64,000 nt of DNA, taken from NCBI RefSeq assembly GCF_030445035.2, contig NC_080696.1, positions 27,479,661 through 27,543,660 of the forward strand. The letters run 5' to 3'. The translations under genes were made by a program, and so were the position numbers. The DNA comes from Dasypus novemcinctus. Its lineage: Eukaryota > Chordata > Mammalia > Cingulata > Dasypodidae. The notes beneath the pieces were generated by a model. The model had not been told where the DNA came from, did no database searches, and saw nothing but the letters and a program-made list of their open reading frames with translations. This document shows, in pieces, positions 1 through 12,649 of this stretch (position 1 is its first letter; each line of letters opens with the position of its first letter).

Positions 1-829
1 TCTCCTCTCTTCCTAGCCTCTCCCTAAGTGAGCTGGTATGCTCTCCAAGCTTGAAAAGGGGGGGGATCATAAAATTGAGCCTGCACTTCTCAGGCTCCTC
101 TGTACCCCTCACCAAAACCCTCCCACTCTCAGAGTTTGTCAGAGACTGGAGGGCGAGGGGGTTGTCTGAGTTTGGGGAGTGCTGGGTTAAGGGAACATGG
201 GCTAGAGAGAATGAGGGCTCAGGGTATGCAGGCTTAGGGAATGTGAGTTTCAGGGACTATGGGTTCAGGGATCATGTGTTTGGAGAACATGGGGCTCGGG
301 AATGTGACCAGAGGTGTTCAGGGAATGCTGCAGCTATCAGCCCTAGGTGAAAGATTTCCCTTCCCACAGCTTCAGGCTCCAGTGTCAGAAACCCACGGTT
401 TTACCTTGAGCAAGCACTCCTTTTGTCATAGTCTCTCCAGATTGATGTCCAGATACTCCTGCTTTGTAGGTTCCTAAAATTGCTCACTTGGGCAGAATTC
501 TATCCCCACTCAGCCAGTTTTTTGCAAGAGAGATGATGAGGGTGCACTCAGACACCATCTTGCCCCACCTCCTCTGTGCTGTTTTGTCTCTGGTAGCAAC
601 AGCAGCAGATCTGTCTATAAATAGTAACTGAGTTAATGACACACAGTGCTTGCCTCTCTCAACAACAAGGACCACGTATTGATGAGTTGGAAGAGAGAAA
701 TTGGTGATTTTCTGGTGGAAAAATGGCGATTCACTTTTTTTTTTATCAAAAGGATGTAAGAAGTGTGGAAAGTACAGATGCTTACAGCTAATCTCTGAAT
801 AGTTTCAATGTCAGCCAGTGGTTCTACTC
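1..829. other. unclassified sequence at the left edge
   Basis: I recognise no gene or repeat family here apart from the short degenerate repeat listed separately. The stretch from about 480 to 700 is moderately GC-rich and has a CTATAAATAG string, so a worn LTR is possible, but I cannot identify its ends. The short open frames look like chance. Confidence 0.4.
190..335 (+). repeat. degenerate minisatellite-like repeat
   Basis: A GGG-A-ATG theme recurs every 15 to 25 bases: GGGAACATGGG, GAGGGCTCAGGGTATG, TTAGGGAATGTGAG, CAGGGACTATGG, CAGGGATCATGTG, GAACATGGGG and CGGGAATGTGAC. Spacing is irregular, so this is an old or loosely built tandem repeat. It accounts for the overlapping open frames of the area. 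Confidence 0.5.
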
Positions 830-1471
830 CTTCTCATGCCTATGTCTCTGAGATTAGACTCCTAATTCCCTTTTCATTTCCAAAAATTTTCTCTATTTTT
901 ATTTCTTTCCTTACTCATTTATTTTCACCTAATACTGAAAGATTATGTAACAAATTTTATGTTATAACATTACCAAAACAATGTCACTTCATTGCAATTA
1001 CACATAAAATATAAGGATAATTTGGACACATATTTTATATAAACCTATTTCTTTTTTCATAGTGATGACACTTTTTTTGCTATACCAAGTCTTTCTCAAT
1101 GACTCCTTCTTTGCAAAGAATAAGTACTATTAAATGCTCCTCCCTAGTATTCAATGTAATATGTTTCTCTCAGGCACTTCCTCCAGATTTTCAAGGTATA
1201 GTTGAATGTGTCTCTGGTTCCAATTAGATATTTACACATGAGAATCTTTAGGTCCACTTCAAATGGCTTGTAGAGTGTTAGACTCTCCAGACTTCCTCAC
1301 ATGTACAGTTTGTGAGATTCTTGTTTCATGTGCCTCATTCCAGTGGATGTATATTGGACAAGAAACTGACCTTATAGTTTTGGTGACTGACATTTAAATG
1401 GATATGTAATTTCACTTTAAATCCAAGGGCAATTTATTTCTCACATTTTGGGCTTAATTTTCTCAACTGTA
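830..1471 (+). repeat. duplicated block alpha, copy 1
   Basis: This segment is collinear with 46080-46690. Shared landmarks include AGTCTTTCT, a TTCTCT-AGG string before CTTCCTCCA, TTAGA-TCTCCA, GTGAGATTCTT and GTAA-TTCACTTTAA followed by CAAGGG-AATT. The similarity is clear but diverged, and it stops where an old L1 begins. I know no family with this sequence, so it is either a duplicated host segment or an uncatalogued old repeat. Confidence 0.55.
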
Positions 1472-2046
1472 GGTCAATGCAATTCCCAACAATATGCAAA
1501 AAGCTAAAAATGTTATAAATTTACAAACTAATTTCAACATTTATATGGAAATGCAATGGATCTAGATTAGACCTCTGATTTTAAGATAGAAAAAATATAG
1601 AATTTATACTACATGGAATCAAGATACATTAAAAAGTTACAGCGAACAAATGGGGTATTATTTAATAAAAATGGACAAATACTCAATGTAACATTGACAG
1701 GAAAGTGTAATAGTGGAACTGCACATCTATGCTCAAGCAATTTCATCAAAGTTCTGTGAGTAATTCAATAGAAAAAGAATAACCTTTTCAACAAATTTTA
1801 ATGGAAAAGTTACACTTCCATAAATACAAAAAAAATTGAATGCAATGTAAACCTCATATATCATATAAAATGAATTAAAATGAATCTTAGAAATATATTT
1901 AAAGTGGAAATTACCAATGTTTAAATTAAAAAGGGAAAAAAATACTTCTGAACTTGGGTTAGGTAAAAAGTTCTTAGATACAATACCAAAATCATAATCC
2001 TTGAAAAAAGTGATAAATTGCACCTCATCACAATTAAACCTTTTTA
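1472..2046 (+). mobile_element. old L1 fragment (ORF2 3' half)
   Basis: Degraded L1 ORF2 sequence in sense orientation. It begins with the AATGCAATTCC motif, followed by an ATTTATATGGAA box, and ends with the conserved ATAAATTG-AC-TCATCA-AATTAAA stretch near 2010-2036. All frames are broken. It separates duplicated blocks alpha and gamma, so it inserted into or between them. It resembles a mammalian-wide L1M subfamily more than the young L1 at 30997. Confidence 0.8.
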
Positions 2047-2049
2047 GTA

Positions 2050-3126
2050 CAAGTTGAAATGGCCAGAAATGAATTCAGGGTTGAGATGGTAATGTTCCTC
2101 ATTGCACAGGAGGCATCTGCATTCATTTTAGGGAATATCTAGGCATATGTGTTTGTGTAAGTTGTATAGTATGAGGTATGAACAATTTCACCTTCTGTGT
2201 ATTAATACACATGATTTTCAGTGAAGAGTGATCAACCTCAGGCATCATGGTGAGTTGGACAATCAAACACTGGGTTCTTATAGCCTCCCTTCAGAAATGC
2301 TAGACTCCTTCATTTTCTCAATGTTACTTAAGGATCAAAGCCTGGAAGCAAGATTTAAATGTAGAATTAGTCTAATTTTTCACTTGAAGAAAAAACACAG
2401 AATCCTGTTTTGTGGCTTTCTGTCTGTTTCAGCTAGTTTTGAAACTCCAGAAGCTTCAGTGTCCTTTTATGAATGATAGAATTCATAATACTTATCTTAA
2501 AATATGCAGTATTGTGAAGATTAATTGATATCATGAATTTAAAGAGCACAATATTTTATGAAAAAAAATGTTATTATTATAAATATTTTTTCTAAGTAGG
2601 TTAATCTAAAGCAGACAGATAAAGTACTGAGTTGCTGAAATTTTAAATGTCCAAGAAAACAGTTTGTTGCTTAGATTTACATGTGGAAGAGAGAGAGAAA
2701 GGTTAACCAAACTCCAGTATGTGCATTTGGGCTGAGCCTCTAATGCCTGTGTCAATGTAGTGACATAGGAGAAAGGTTAACAGGATAGAGCCTTGCTATC
2801 TTTTGAGTGCTGATTTCCTCTGACATTTTCATTATGTTCTTACTTAATGTTGTATATTTTTCAACTTTAATGTGCTTATGGGGAACACTGTTTATTCTTT
2901 TTTCTTTTCTTTTGTCTCCCATTCCCCAACTATCTATTTTAGCAAAGTTAGTCCCTGACAATAACTAATTTGGTATCATTTAATTTTTCAGATCACTAAT
3001 TTTTTTGGTTTATCTACTTCTACACAATGAGGTTACTCTTGATAATGATACATATTGGATAATAAATTCTGTCTTTGTTTCTCTGTCCTTTCTCATCTCA
3101 GAACTTCCTGGCAGCTAGCTTAATAC
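2050..3126 (+). repeat. duplicated block gamma, copy 1, first piece
   Basis: Collinear with 23610-24625 over about 1 kb. Shared landmarks are GAGGTATGAACAA / GAAGTATGAACAA, CAGGCATCATGGTGAG-TGGACAA, GAAATGCTAG, CTGATTTCCTCTGACATTTTC, TTAGTCCCT-ACAATAA and the run up to TTAATAC / ATTATAC. Copy 1 is cut at 3126 by provirus D, resumes at 16057-16297, is cut again by an ERV-L, and resumes at 18640-19210. Copy 2 is uninterrupted. Confidence 0.75.
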
Positions 3127-3768
3127 TGAGGCAGGATACAAGAGGGATCTAAGGAGAAAGGGGGCAGAAAATCTAATAAGCCTGGTTAGAGAAACTTAGG
3201 CACTGGCCTGTTTGTTAGCTTTAGCCTACTGAGTCTCACAGGCAAGTTAGGAAGGCCACCCACAGGCACACACCTTGCAGCTTGCAACACACACAGAGTT
3301 TGCCTTTTTAGAAGGTAGCCAGCAAAGGAGGAAGGCGTAAGAGGGGCATCACCATCATCCACCCACCTAGGTTTCAGGGTACCCAGGCCTCATGTACAGT
3401 GACTAGAGACAAATCACTCCTTTCAACATGTCTGGCAGAGTTTTGACAGCAGCTAGAAGGCAATCACCACCAAACAGCACCCCCACAGACACCCCCACCC
3501 CTGGAATCCCACTCCCTAAGCCCTTGCTTATCAGCTCAGACTCTGGAATCTTTTGCCTCCATAAAACAGGGAACCCCGGAACAGATTTTCACAATTTCAC
3601 TCCTGAAAATGCATACCTTTAACTCTGAAATGTATACTTTCTGTCCTTTACTTTACCTCCCAATAAATTCTTGCCTTGCCTGATTAATTTGTGGCTCATC
3701 CTTGCATTCTTTCTCATGACAAAGCTTAGAATCTAGACATCTCTACCATCTCCAATAATATTATGGCA
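3127..3768 (+). repeat. 5' LTR of provirus D
   Basis: The 642-bp segment starts TG and ends TTATGGCA. Its last 240 bases match 15832-16056 closely: CAGACTCTGGA / CAGACCCTGGA, a CATAAAACAGGGAA box, AACTCTGAAATGTA, and the polyadenylation signal AATAAA at 3662-3667 followed by TTCTTGCCTTGCCTGATTAA. The exact 3' edge is inferred by alignment to the other LTR end. Confidence 0.75.
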
Positions 3769-5077
3769 AACCAGCCAGGGGAGATAATCTTCTCTGGAAC
3801 TGCCTTTCTCCATCTGAAAAGACTAGTGAGTTTTTTGGCTTCTAACTATAGTCTGTCTAGGTAAGTCTGATGAGTGGAGGCTGTGGGCATATGTCTCATT
3901 CTGTTCATATATATGTCTGTCTACATTTCTGTATAGGTCTTCAGCCCTATTCCTAGAGAGCATTACTGTGGTTTACCAAGAGACCTCTGGTTCCCTTCTC
4001 ATAGGTGGTAGGGGCCAACCCCCATGGCATATAGATCAAGGAGGCTCTGGGCAACAAATGACACTATTCTTGAAAGCTGACTGGGGATATTCCTTGAGTC
4101 GAGTAAGAGTCCAATGGGAACAAAGGAGTCTAGGATATCTGTCTGATCCTAATTCTGCTCACCCAACCCCCAAGAAGCTATAAAATCAATCTTAGGCTAA
4201 TTCTTTAACTTCCCCTCCAATTTTGGATACCATCTCTCTAAGTACAACTTAGGTTCTGACTACTTTAAAGATGTAATGCAAGTTGGGAAAAGGTCTGTGG
4301 AAGAGTTGTGTTCCCTCATGGGTCAGGTCCCTTACCTCCTATCTCTAGCCAGTTGGACAACAGTCTAACTTTCAACCCTTGAGAAAGTAGATTTAAAACC
4401 TAATGGAGGAGTAGACCCTCCTTTTAGAAAAAAATTTTGGCTTGGGAGCTTCAGTGTCAGATGCCTCTCAGTCTCAGGGTGCTGTGGGGACTCCCAGTGG
4501 CAGAGGTCATCCCTGAACATCATCCAAGATGAAGGTGTCCTGGGGACTCCCATTCAGGGGCTAGGGCCATCTACAAATGCCTCCCAAAACTCAGACAGCT
4601 TGGGGACTCTTGTTTGGTGACTTGGTCACTGCTTCATTGGAATGCTGAAAGCAAGTGGGGATTCAAACTTCTCCCAGGACCTAAGCAGCCTGGGTAATTG
4701 CAGGGCTCCAAAGGTTTAGAGCAAAGCAACAGTCTGGATACCAGCATGGAGTCTGGGATGCCAGACAGGCAAACTCTTCATTTTTCCCTGAAATGATGGG
4801 CAGGGCCTGTAGCCTACCAACAGACTCCCCACTAGGTTGCATTCTAAAAATCTGGACCTACTTGTCCACCAGTGGTTAAAAGATAGCTCATTCTTTCCTA
4901 CCAAGCTGTATCACCACATGACTACAGTATAAATTAGAAGATTACCAAAAATAACCTCTGTATGGGACCTTGAGTTCCAGTTAAACCTGAATAAGAAAGA
5001 AGGAGAGAAGAGGCAGTTCTAAAGGCCAGAGATCCTGTAACAACATGCCTTCTAAAAGGGCTGAGAAAATGCACTAC
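3769..5077 (+). other. internal sequence of provirus D, 5' part
   Basis: Non-coding ERV internal sequence. The part from about 4700 to 5060 matches 7980-8240 inside provirus B-C: GGGATGCCAGA, ATAATGGG-GCAG, GTAGCCTACCA-CA-ACTCCCC and GACCTTGAGTTCCAGTTAAACC / ACCCTGAATTCCAATTAAACC. D and B-C therefore belong to related lineages. I recognise no gag frame and no primer-binding site. Confidence 0.5.
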
Positions 5078-5665
5078 TGAAGCTGTAGAAAGATAGGAAA
5101 TGAATAGATGGATCAGGAACTTGACAAGAAGTCCACATGGGCATCAATAACTCCCAACATGGCTGTGGGAAGACCCTCCCCAAAATTCTGCCATTCAGAA
5201 AAAAGACTTCCTCTGGAAATTAGAAGTGCCAGATATTCCCTAAGGACTTTATCACTGGATCCTCCCAAAAGTTTGATAGGTGAGGTAATCAATCAAAACA
5301 GCAAACAGCTGGTACTCCTCCCCTGCTGTTAGCAAAGATGTGGAATAATTAATGGCTCAAAAAGGAGACGAAAGACCTGAATTCACACTCTGTCTCACCT
5401 GTGGATCCCTCTTCCTGCCCTCTGTGCACCACTCTCACCATTTTTTCTCTGTCACGGTGGCCACACAATAGGAAATTGTAGTCTGTACATCAGCCTGCTT
5501 TATCACTTTTCAACTCCTTCCTCTCTACCTGGTACCCATGATTTGTTATTTTCTCCCATTTTTCATTTCTCCCTACCTGAATAAATTACTGGCCTAACTC
5601 ACCTGATATGCTCTTGAAATTCATTTCTGCAGCATAGTAAAGAACCTAGACAAAATCCGGTAACA
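5078..5665 (+). repeat. solo LTR 'A'
   Basis: A 588-bp LTR beginning TGAAGC and ending GGTAACA, flanked by the 4-bp target duplication CTAC at 5074-5077 and 5666-5669. It is homologous along its length to LTRs B and C: ACAGCAAACAGCTG, TTAGCAAAG-TG, CTGAATAAATTACTGGCCTAACTCACC and ATTTCTGCAGCATAG. No internal sequence accompanies it, so it is the scar of LTR-LTR recombination. Its host is provirus D. Confidence 0.85.
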
Positions 5666-6060
5666 CTACCAAACTGTCAATTATAATAAGTTCAGGGAAA
5701 GTATCTAGAGGCAGAACAAAAAAGATCCTAACTTTAGAAGAGGACAGATCCTCCTAAAATGTCACTTTATTAACCAGTCTGCCCCAGATATCCATAAGAA
5801 AATACAAAAAATTTCCATGGATCCCCAAACTTCCATTAACTACCTTTTAAAAACAGTCTCCATGTTTTCAAACAATTAAAACCATTCTGCCAAGAGAAGG
5901 CAGGTAAGAAGGGGCAAGCTAATAACCCAGAGCTAAGCTTACTTTTAGCTCCTGCCATGGAAGACACACTGTTACCTGGAATTCAGGCTTCCATGTCAGC
6001 AGGAATCTGCTTCAAAGTGTGGAGAAGTAGGCTTTTAGCCCCGTGCAGCTTTGCTGACAG
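5666..6060 (+). other. internal sequence of provirus D between LTRs A and B
   Basis: This 395-bp stretch continues D's internal region across the solo LTR, because A's target duplication closes cleanly onto it. I see no frame or motif of interest. It ends TTGCTGACAG at the start of LTR B. Confidence 0.4.
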
Positions 6061-6703
6061 TGAAGCAGGCTAATAAAATAGGGAATTAATTGACAGATCT
6101 GGAACCTGGCAAAAGAGTCCACATTGATGTTGGTAACCCCCAAGATGGCTGCTGAAAGACCCCCATCTTCAGAATTCTACTATCCAAAACAAAGTCTACT
6201 TCCTGGGAACAAGAAAAAGTCCTGAATGTTGTCTAGGAACTTTATTATTGGATCCTCACTAAGGGATTGATGGGTGGAATAATCAATCCAAACAGCAAAC
6301 AGCTGAAACCTCCTCCCCTTCCATTAGCAAAGGGGTGAAATAATTAACAGTTTAAAAGCCAGGCAGAAACCAGAGCATGGGGTTTGTTTTTTTTTTTACC
6401 TGCTCTCCTGCCTATGGACCTGTTCCCTGCCCTCTTTGCACCACTTTCACCATTTTTCCTCTGTCATGTGGCCATGCAAGTAACCCTGGGGATTTATGAT
6501 CTATAATGGGGAATTGTAGCTTATAAATCAGCGCTCTTCATCCCTTTTCATTCCCTTCCTCACTACTTGGGACCTCTGCTTTGTTATTTTCTCTCATTTC
6601 TCTTCCCTCCCTACCTGAATAAATTACTCACCTAACTCACCAAGTGTGCATTTGAAATTCATTTCTGCAGCATAGCCAAGAACCTAGGTAGAATCTGGTA
6701 AAA
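6061..6703 (+). repeat. LTR 'B', 5' LTR of the inner provirus
   Basis: A 643-bp LTR starting TGAAGCAGGCTAATAA and ending near GAATCTGGTAAAA. It closely matches LTR C at 12650-13297, with the same start, ATTATTGGATCCTCACTAAGGG, AACAGTTTAAAAGCCAGG and AATAAA at 6618-6623. The TTTAAAA run near 6350 is a plausible TATA box. Its final bases differ from A and C (TAAAA against TAACA). Confidence 0.85.
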
Positions 6704-9700
6704 TATTTGCTGAGCCAGTCCAAGAGTTTATTGGTGAATGAAACTATGTCCTACAGATTGTTTACTGCTTTCCTTTAGTTCTCTATTTTAAGTGGGTTTG
6801 TGTATGAGCCTCCGCAGATTGTAATCCTGGGAGGGAAGGAGCTGGGGCTCTGCAATTCTTTGCATCCATACCATGTGCCACTCCTTGTTAGATCTATCCC
6901 CAGTCAGGAGGGGTGTGGCTCAGGACTGAAGTTCACTGTGCCCCCGGTCTTTCAAGCCGTTTTAGGAGCAGGAGGCTCTGCCCTCAGGGCTGATGACCTT
7001 GGACTTTCTCCTGCCCTCTCTAGAGGGAACATGAATGCAGTCGTAATGGAGGGCTAAGAGCTTACCCCTCCCACAGGGTCCAAGCCTCTGCAAGTGGCTT
7101 TCCTATATAACCACACCCAGTTACCTGGGGGATGAGTAGGAAAGCATGGGCAGAGCCAACATGGATAGCATGGGAGATCCCCTTACTCAGGGCAGAATAT
7201 ACCCTTGTAATTTCTAATCTTTACCAATGTTTTACATTTTTGCTGAATCTCCTTTTGCAGGTTTGTGTTAGAATGTTTTGTTCTGTTTTAGAAACCATGA
7301 AAATAAAGTTCTTGTGGAAAGTGCCTTTGTTTAGGAGGGAAACTACTGCTCCAGGACCCCAGAGTCTGTTAACTTTGTACAATTAACCTCTAATCACTTA
7401 ATGGCCTTTTAATAACTGGTTTAACTGGAAAACTATTAGACAGTAAAGTCAAAACTAAGGCTGCACTCAATAATTCTGGAAGGATAGAAGGAAGAAGTTC
7501 AATTCAGCTTGGTAGCTTCAGGTTTGAAATCAATTTGACCTGTCTCCCAAGTCCAGGCTGCCCCAGATATCCTCAGCAGTGAGGGCTCTCTGATTTCCTG
7601 GGATGGTAGGAATCAGAGAGCAGCCAAACATTTCCTGAGATTTAACTCAGGAACTTATGTTTGAGTCAGTCTCAAACCCTGGAAAGTAGGGGTGCTGAGA
7701 ACCAGAGCAGGAAACTGAATGGCCCCCATTCCTTGGGCCCATTCATTCAGAGAGCAGCCAAATATCTCCTGGGACAAATGCCTCAGGTGCTTTGATTTGG
7801 GACTTCTGCTCAGGCCTCCCAGTCACCCTGGGCTCATTTATCTGATATCCAGAATCAGATACCCCCAAGACCTGCCCACAATGATGCTTGTGGGCCAGTT
7901 ATACCCTGAAAATAAATATTCTCAGGATGCTGAGACAGGGCTTCAGCTCCAAATTATATGGGTGGTGAATTTAGTCAGAATGGGTCTGTGGGATGCCAGA
8001 ACAATAAACTAAAGGGTGCTTTTCCATTCTTCCTAAAATAATGGGTGCAGTCTCTAGCCTACCAGCAAACTCCCCATAGGAGTCTCTTAGGAATCAGGAA
8101 ATTCTGCCTACTGCTGGTCCACATGGCCACAGTATAGCCAAGAGCAGCCTGTGCATAGAACCCTGAATTCCAATTAAACCAATGTAAGAAAAAACAAAAA
8201 AATCTGAAGCCCAGAAACCTCATATTTGTCTCCTTAAAGAGATGAGGAAATAAGTTTCAAACTTCTCAGTTTAAACTCAGTTGTGCCTATAAAATGTGTA
8301 AATAATCATCAAAATAAAAGAAACTTCATGTGCCATCAAAGACATAGAGTTCCTTGAAATGCCAAAGGTATAGCATTCTCTGTTTTAATTTGTGTATAAC
8401 CTTGTGCTCAACTTTGAAATCTGTGTTTAGATTTGTCAGTTTGCTTGTGCCTAAGAAATCAGATTTGCGGTTCACCTGTTACAAATTAAATAACAGTAAA
8501 AGATAATAACCTGAAAATGAGTTTTTGAGGGTCAATACTATCTTGCTAGTGGTTTTAATGCATAAATAACAAGTGCAATTTATTCAATTACTAGAAAAGC
8601 AGAAACTTAACATTATTAGAAATGTTACTAATAAAATTCTGTGGATTGGTTAATAAAGGTACTCAATTCACCTTATAATAACTGAAATTATAACTGAGTG
8701 AATTTAGCTTGAATCTATTATTGTAAGTGTAAATTATAAACTGAACTTACCTTCATTTATAGTCACTTCAAACCTAGCCTCCCCCTTGCCTTTGCTTGTG
8801 GTTACTTCATAACAGCTTCTGTCCCTATAGCTCAGGGGAAAGCAAACATGAGACATCGCTGTCTCCTGTCCTACTGATATTAGTGACCCTGCTTTCTCTC
8901 ATGGTTCCAAGTATGGACTAAATAGCTGCTTGGTGGAATTCTTGACCCTTGGGGTTGAACATCCACTTTACCAGTCGAGCAGCCACTCGAGTTTTTTTTA
9001 TCTCCAAGGACTGGGAAGTGAAAAAGGCCTCCTACCTTGGCTGTCTGGGTTCCTAAAAGTCACAAATCATGAGAAACCAGTTTCCCTGAGGCTTCAATAG
9101 CCTCAGTGAATATACATAAAATTATTCTTGCTCATCTAAATTTTGCTAAAGTCAAAGTAAAATATAAAGTTCTGAAACAAAGGAAAGTTGTGTTAAAAAT
9201 TGGGTACAATTTGGTTATAAGCCATTAGCTAAGAAACAAAATTCTTGTGCTAAACTGCAAGATCATAGTGCAAATTAAATAAAAAACCTTCCAGGGGATC
9301 TTTCAAATATTGTTTTTCAGTTAAACTCATTATGAAAAAATGTAAGTTTTTAGTAACTAAGTTGTGTCTCTGTGTCAAACTATTCATGTCTGCCTATTTG
9401 CTCAGTATGACTTCATATATCAGGATAATAATATCAAATTAAGAAATGATGAATATTCTAAGTTCATATCTAATGATATTAAGTTAAAGAAATGTAGGGC
9501 TGTCCTCTCATAAATGCATAAAGTAAATTCCATTGATTACTAATTGTAATCTAAGGTAAATTAGCCAGTCTGTGGTTGTGGCCTATTATATAAAGAGTTT
9601 GTAAAAGCATCTTCCAACTAAAAACCTAGATTGATATTAATGGCAAAAAGTAACTTCATAGCAATGAAGTCTGTCTGAAAGCCACCACAATGTACCTATT

Positions 9701-10529
9701 CAAGTGGTGGTAATGAAAAGTTACCTTGATTCCATTGGAAATCTTCAGTTTTCATTTTAAAAATGGAAGAAAATAGTTTTTCCTCTGTTACCAAAGTAAA
9801 ATACCTGCTAATATCTTCATGGTAAAAGTGTAGAAGTAAGCAAAGTCATTTAATATGTAACACATTGCATTGGAAATATTTAAAAGGTATATTAAAATCA
9901 AGAGAGAAACTTCAGCATTGTCAGATTCTCTTGTGCATTCAAACCAGGCCTTGAATACATCACAGTTTGCCTCTCCATATGAGTTATTGTTACTGACCCA
10001 TTACTGATGGGCTTGTTACTGACCCGTCAAACAATAAAATATCTACTACATCATGTCTCTGGTTGTGCTCCTGAAGTCAACAGAAACTACATTGTAGTTT
10101 CAAACTCTTGCAGCAGCCAATGATGGCTTGGTATAGCCAAATGTACAATGGATATCACCTCCAGACTGGCACTGTTTTCTAGTGCCAGAAAACACTATGC
10201 ACCAGGCCAGTGGAATACTGGGAACTATATTCTTAGCTTCTCTGTAGGATCAACAATGCTGCAGCTTTCTCACTGTGTGAAGAACATACAAGTGGAGCCA
10301 TAATCACCAGAGTACTGTAAGTAGAACTTAGATACAAATTGGCATTATGGCCTCCTCCCATGGAGAGATAACATATAAAGTACTGCAAACCTAAAACTTG
10401 AATCTATTAATTGCAGCTCAAAGAGAAACTTATGCATTAAATAATATATTAATTAGTATTAACTACTGTGCCTTTATCCTATTCTAAATATATGCCTGAT
10501 GATTATAGTGTTATGTTTTCTATTAGATC
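6704..10529 (+). other. 5' internal region of the inner ERV (leader, gag and early pol not readable)
   Basis: About 3.8 kb of mostly AT-rich sequence with no convincing gag, protease or early reverse transcriptase frame. Two parts match provirus D internal sequence in the same order: 7980-8240 with 4700-5060, and 8400-8740 with 13820-14260 (landmarks ACCTGTTACAAATT-A-TAACAGT and ACTAGAAAAG). It may be a long non-coding leader or a deleted and decayed gag-pol region. Confidence 0.5.
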
Positions 10530-11655
10530 ATGTGCAGAAGAACATTGAGCATGTTAAAAGTCCTGGTAAATGAACATGTCTGTAAAATAAAGGAATGGCC
10601 ACCTTGCCTAAGAGTAATGGGAGCAATCACCCTTTTAATTGAGAAAGCCACCAAACTAACTTGGGGACAACCTCTCACAGTTTTCACCCCACACCAGGTA
10701 AAGGATGTGGTTGAAGCCAGGGGCCACCAGTGGTTCACAGGTAGCCTGATAATTAAATATCAAGCTAAATTGCTAGAAACCCCTGAAGTACAAATAAGTG
10801 TATGTCAAATTCTTAACCCAGCCACCCTACTATGGATAGAGGGTCCAAAGTCAGATCCCAAGGGACCTCTTCTCTACTCTTGTCTTGAAACTCTTAAGCA
10901 AGCAGGCCATATTTAAAAGATGAGCCTCTTGTAAACCCAGACATTGAATGGTTCACAGATAGAAGCAGTTTTGTTAAGGAAGGAATTAAGAAGGCAGGCT
11001 ATGGGGTGGTTTCTCAATTTGAAACCATTAAACCCAAAGCTCTTCCCCCTGGAACCTCAGCCCAGAAAGCAGAGCTAATTGCTCTTACCCAAAGTTTAAA
11101 ACTAGCAACTGGGAAACAGGCTAATATTTACATGGACTCTAAATAAGCTTTCCTTGCCCTCCATGTTCATTCTGCTATGTGGCCAGAACAAGGCTTGCTT
11201 ACTAACAAGTGGGTCACCTATTAAGCATAGACAAGAAATCCTAGATTTACTAAAAGCTATACTGTTACCTCAAAAAAATAGCAGTTATGCATTTTCAAGT
11301 ACATTAGAAAGCAAATATTGCTATAACAAGGGAAATGCTCAGGTCGATGCAGCTGCTAAATATCAGCACAAACCCAGGTCTCCCTCCTACCCCTTATTCC
11401 AACACCTGTCAGTTAATAACTCAAACAATGGGATGCTTAACTATCCTTCCCCTTTAAAGACCCCTGTCCAAATGCTGGGATCATACCCTGGGGAAGACTG
11501 ACAAACCCACATGCCATCCTTCCAGATCTAAGTGTTTTCCCATCAAAAGGGAAACAACAAACAAGGTGGCTAGGACCCACTTCAGCCTAGCCCTTTGAAA
11601 TGGTCCATGGGCAATCATTCCTTACTCAGGACCTGAAAATCAGGATCTAATCAAA
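10530..11655 (+). pseudogene. class I ERV pol remnant: RT connection, RNase H, scrap of integrase
   Basis: The open stretch 10530-10916 (about 128 residues) resembles the gammaretroviral connection domain, with the motif LLIEKATKLTWGQPLTVFTPH. From about 10945 an RNase H region follows, with a WFTDRSSF start and GTSAQKAELIALTQ, then YMDSK and an in-frame stop where the family has an aspartate-containing strand. Frame changes follow to about 11380. Near 11590-11650 a PFEMVHGQ string resembles the end of integrase, so most of integrase is deleted. Known family: reverse transcription and integration, class I/gamma. This copy is dead, with stops, shifts and a large deletion, and an A tract interrupts it near 11665. 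Confidence 0.8.
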
Positions 11656-11989
11656 ACTTGGCAAAAAAAAAAAAAAAAAAAAGCATCACCAGTGTGTAAA
11701 AACTTTACTCTGTAGTTCTGATTACTCCTACAGTTATTAAAGAAATTTCCAACTTAATGCACTAATCCTGAATGAAACCAGCTGCACAAGAAAATGCCAG
11801 CTCACCAAAAGCACCTGATGGGATGTACAAATTCCAGTCACTGGAGAGCCTGAAAAACCTCTGCAAGAGAAAAAGCTAAGTATTGTCTATGTCAAAGTCA
11901 GCTGTTCCCTCTAATTCTAGCCCAAATCACTATCGCTAGAAGGAAAACAAACCAAACATCCTCTAAAAACCCTTGTCTATTTTCTTTTG

Positions 11990-12562
11990 AAAAAGGCAAT
12001 GTCCCTTCTCATCCTCCTCTTAGCTGCTTTAGATATAACCACCACCATCGAAAATGGGGGTTGGCAACCTATAGTAAACCCCATTATCTATTTCAATTGC
12101 TCCCTAGAACTAACAGCATAGATGAAACCAGCCATGACTTAGAAGCCCTGAAACAGCAAGCAGATGCTCTTGTTGCTGTGGTAATGCAAAATTGAAGGGC
12201 ACTTGACATGCTAACTGCAGCACAGGGAAGGGTATGTCCTTTCCTTAAGGAAAAATGTCATATCTATGTAAACTATTCTAAAACAGTCCTAGACAGTATT
12301 CACAACCTGCAAAATAAAACCCACCAATGTCAAGAAAATGCAGCCTGCATAAACAATTGGCCTTTTCTACTCCTGTGGTCCAGTATCCTCTTAGTGGGAC
12401 AGTGTATTCTCAAAATTCTAATTCATTTCTTCCAGGATCAACATCTTGTTAGCTATATGGGACTTAATCCAGCTTCATACAGGATGCCAGATCTGTCTTC
12501 TTCCAATCACAATAGAGTAGCAAAGGAGTCCTATGCCTGTCAGGCAGAGATTTCAAGCCCCT
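11990..12562 (+). pseudogene. class I ERV env remnant, mainly transmembrane subunit
   Basis: Around 12125-12560 the reading resembles the TM subunit of class I envelope proteins: a heptad-rich stretch rich in Leu/Gln/Ala, then the disulfide loop region with CPFLKEKC, then a hydrophobic anchor (FLLLWSSILLVG) and a short cytoplasmic tail. The 118-residue open stretch 12208-12564 covers the part from the loop to the tail. A stop precedes it and the surface subunit is absent apart from a doubtful leader-like stretch at 11998. It lies directly upstream of the polypurine tract, as expected. No functional product is possible. Confidence 0.75.
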
Positions 12563-12639
12563 AATTATCAGGAAGCAGCTACAGAAGAAAGATCATCTTC
12601 CTTCAACACCCCTTTAAGATTAAAGGTGTAGAACCCTCT

Positions 12640-12649
12640 GAGAGGGGAA
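12640..12649 (+). promoter_or_regulatory. polypurine tract before LTR C
   Basis: GAGAGGGGAA sits immediately before the TGAAGC start of LTR C. This is where retroviruses place the plus-strand primer tract. It identifies C as a true 3' LTR and confirms the orientation. Confidence 0.85.
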
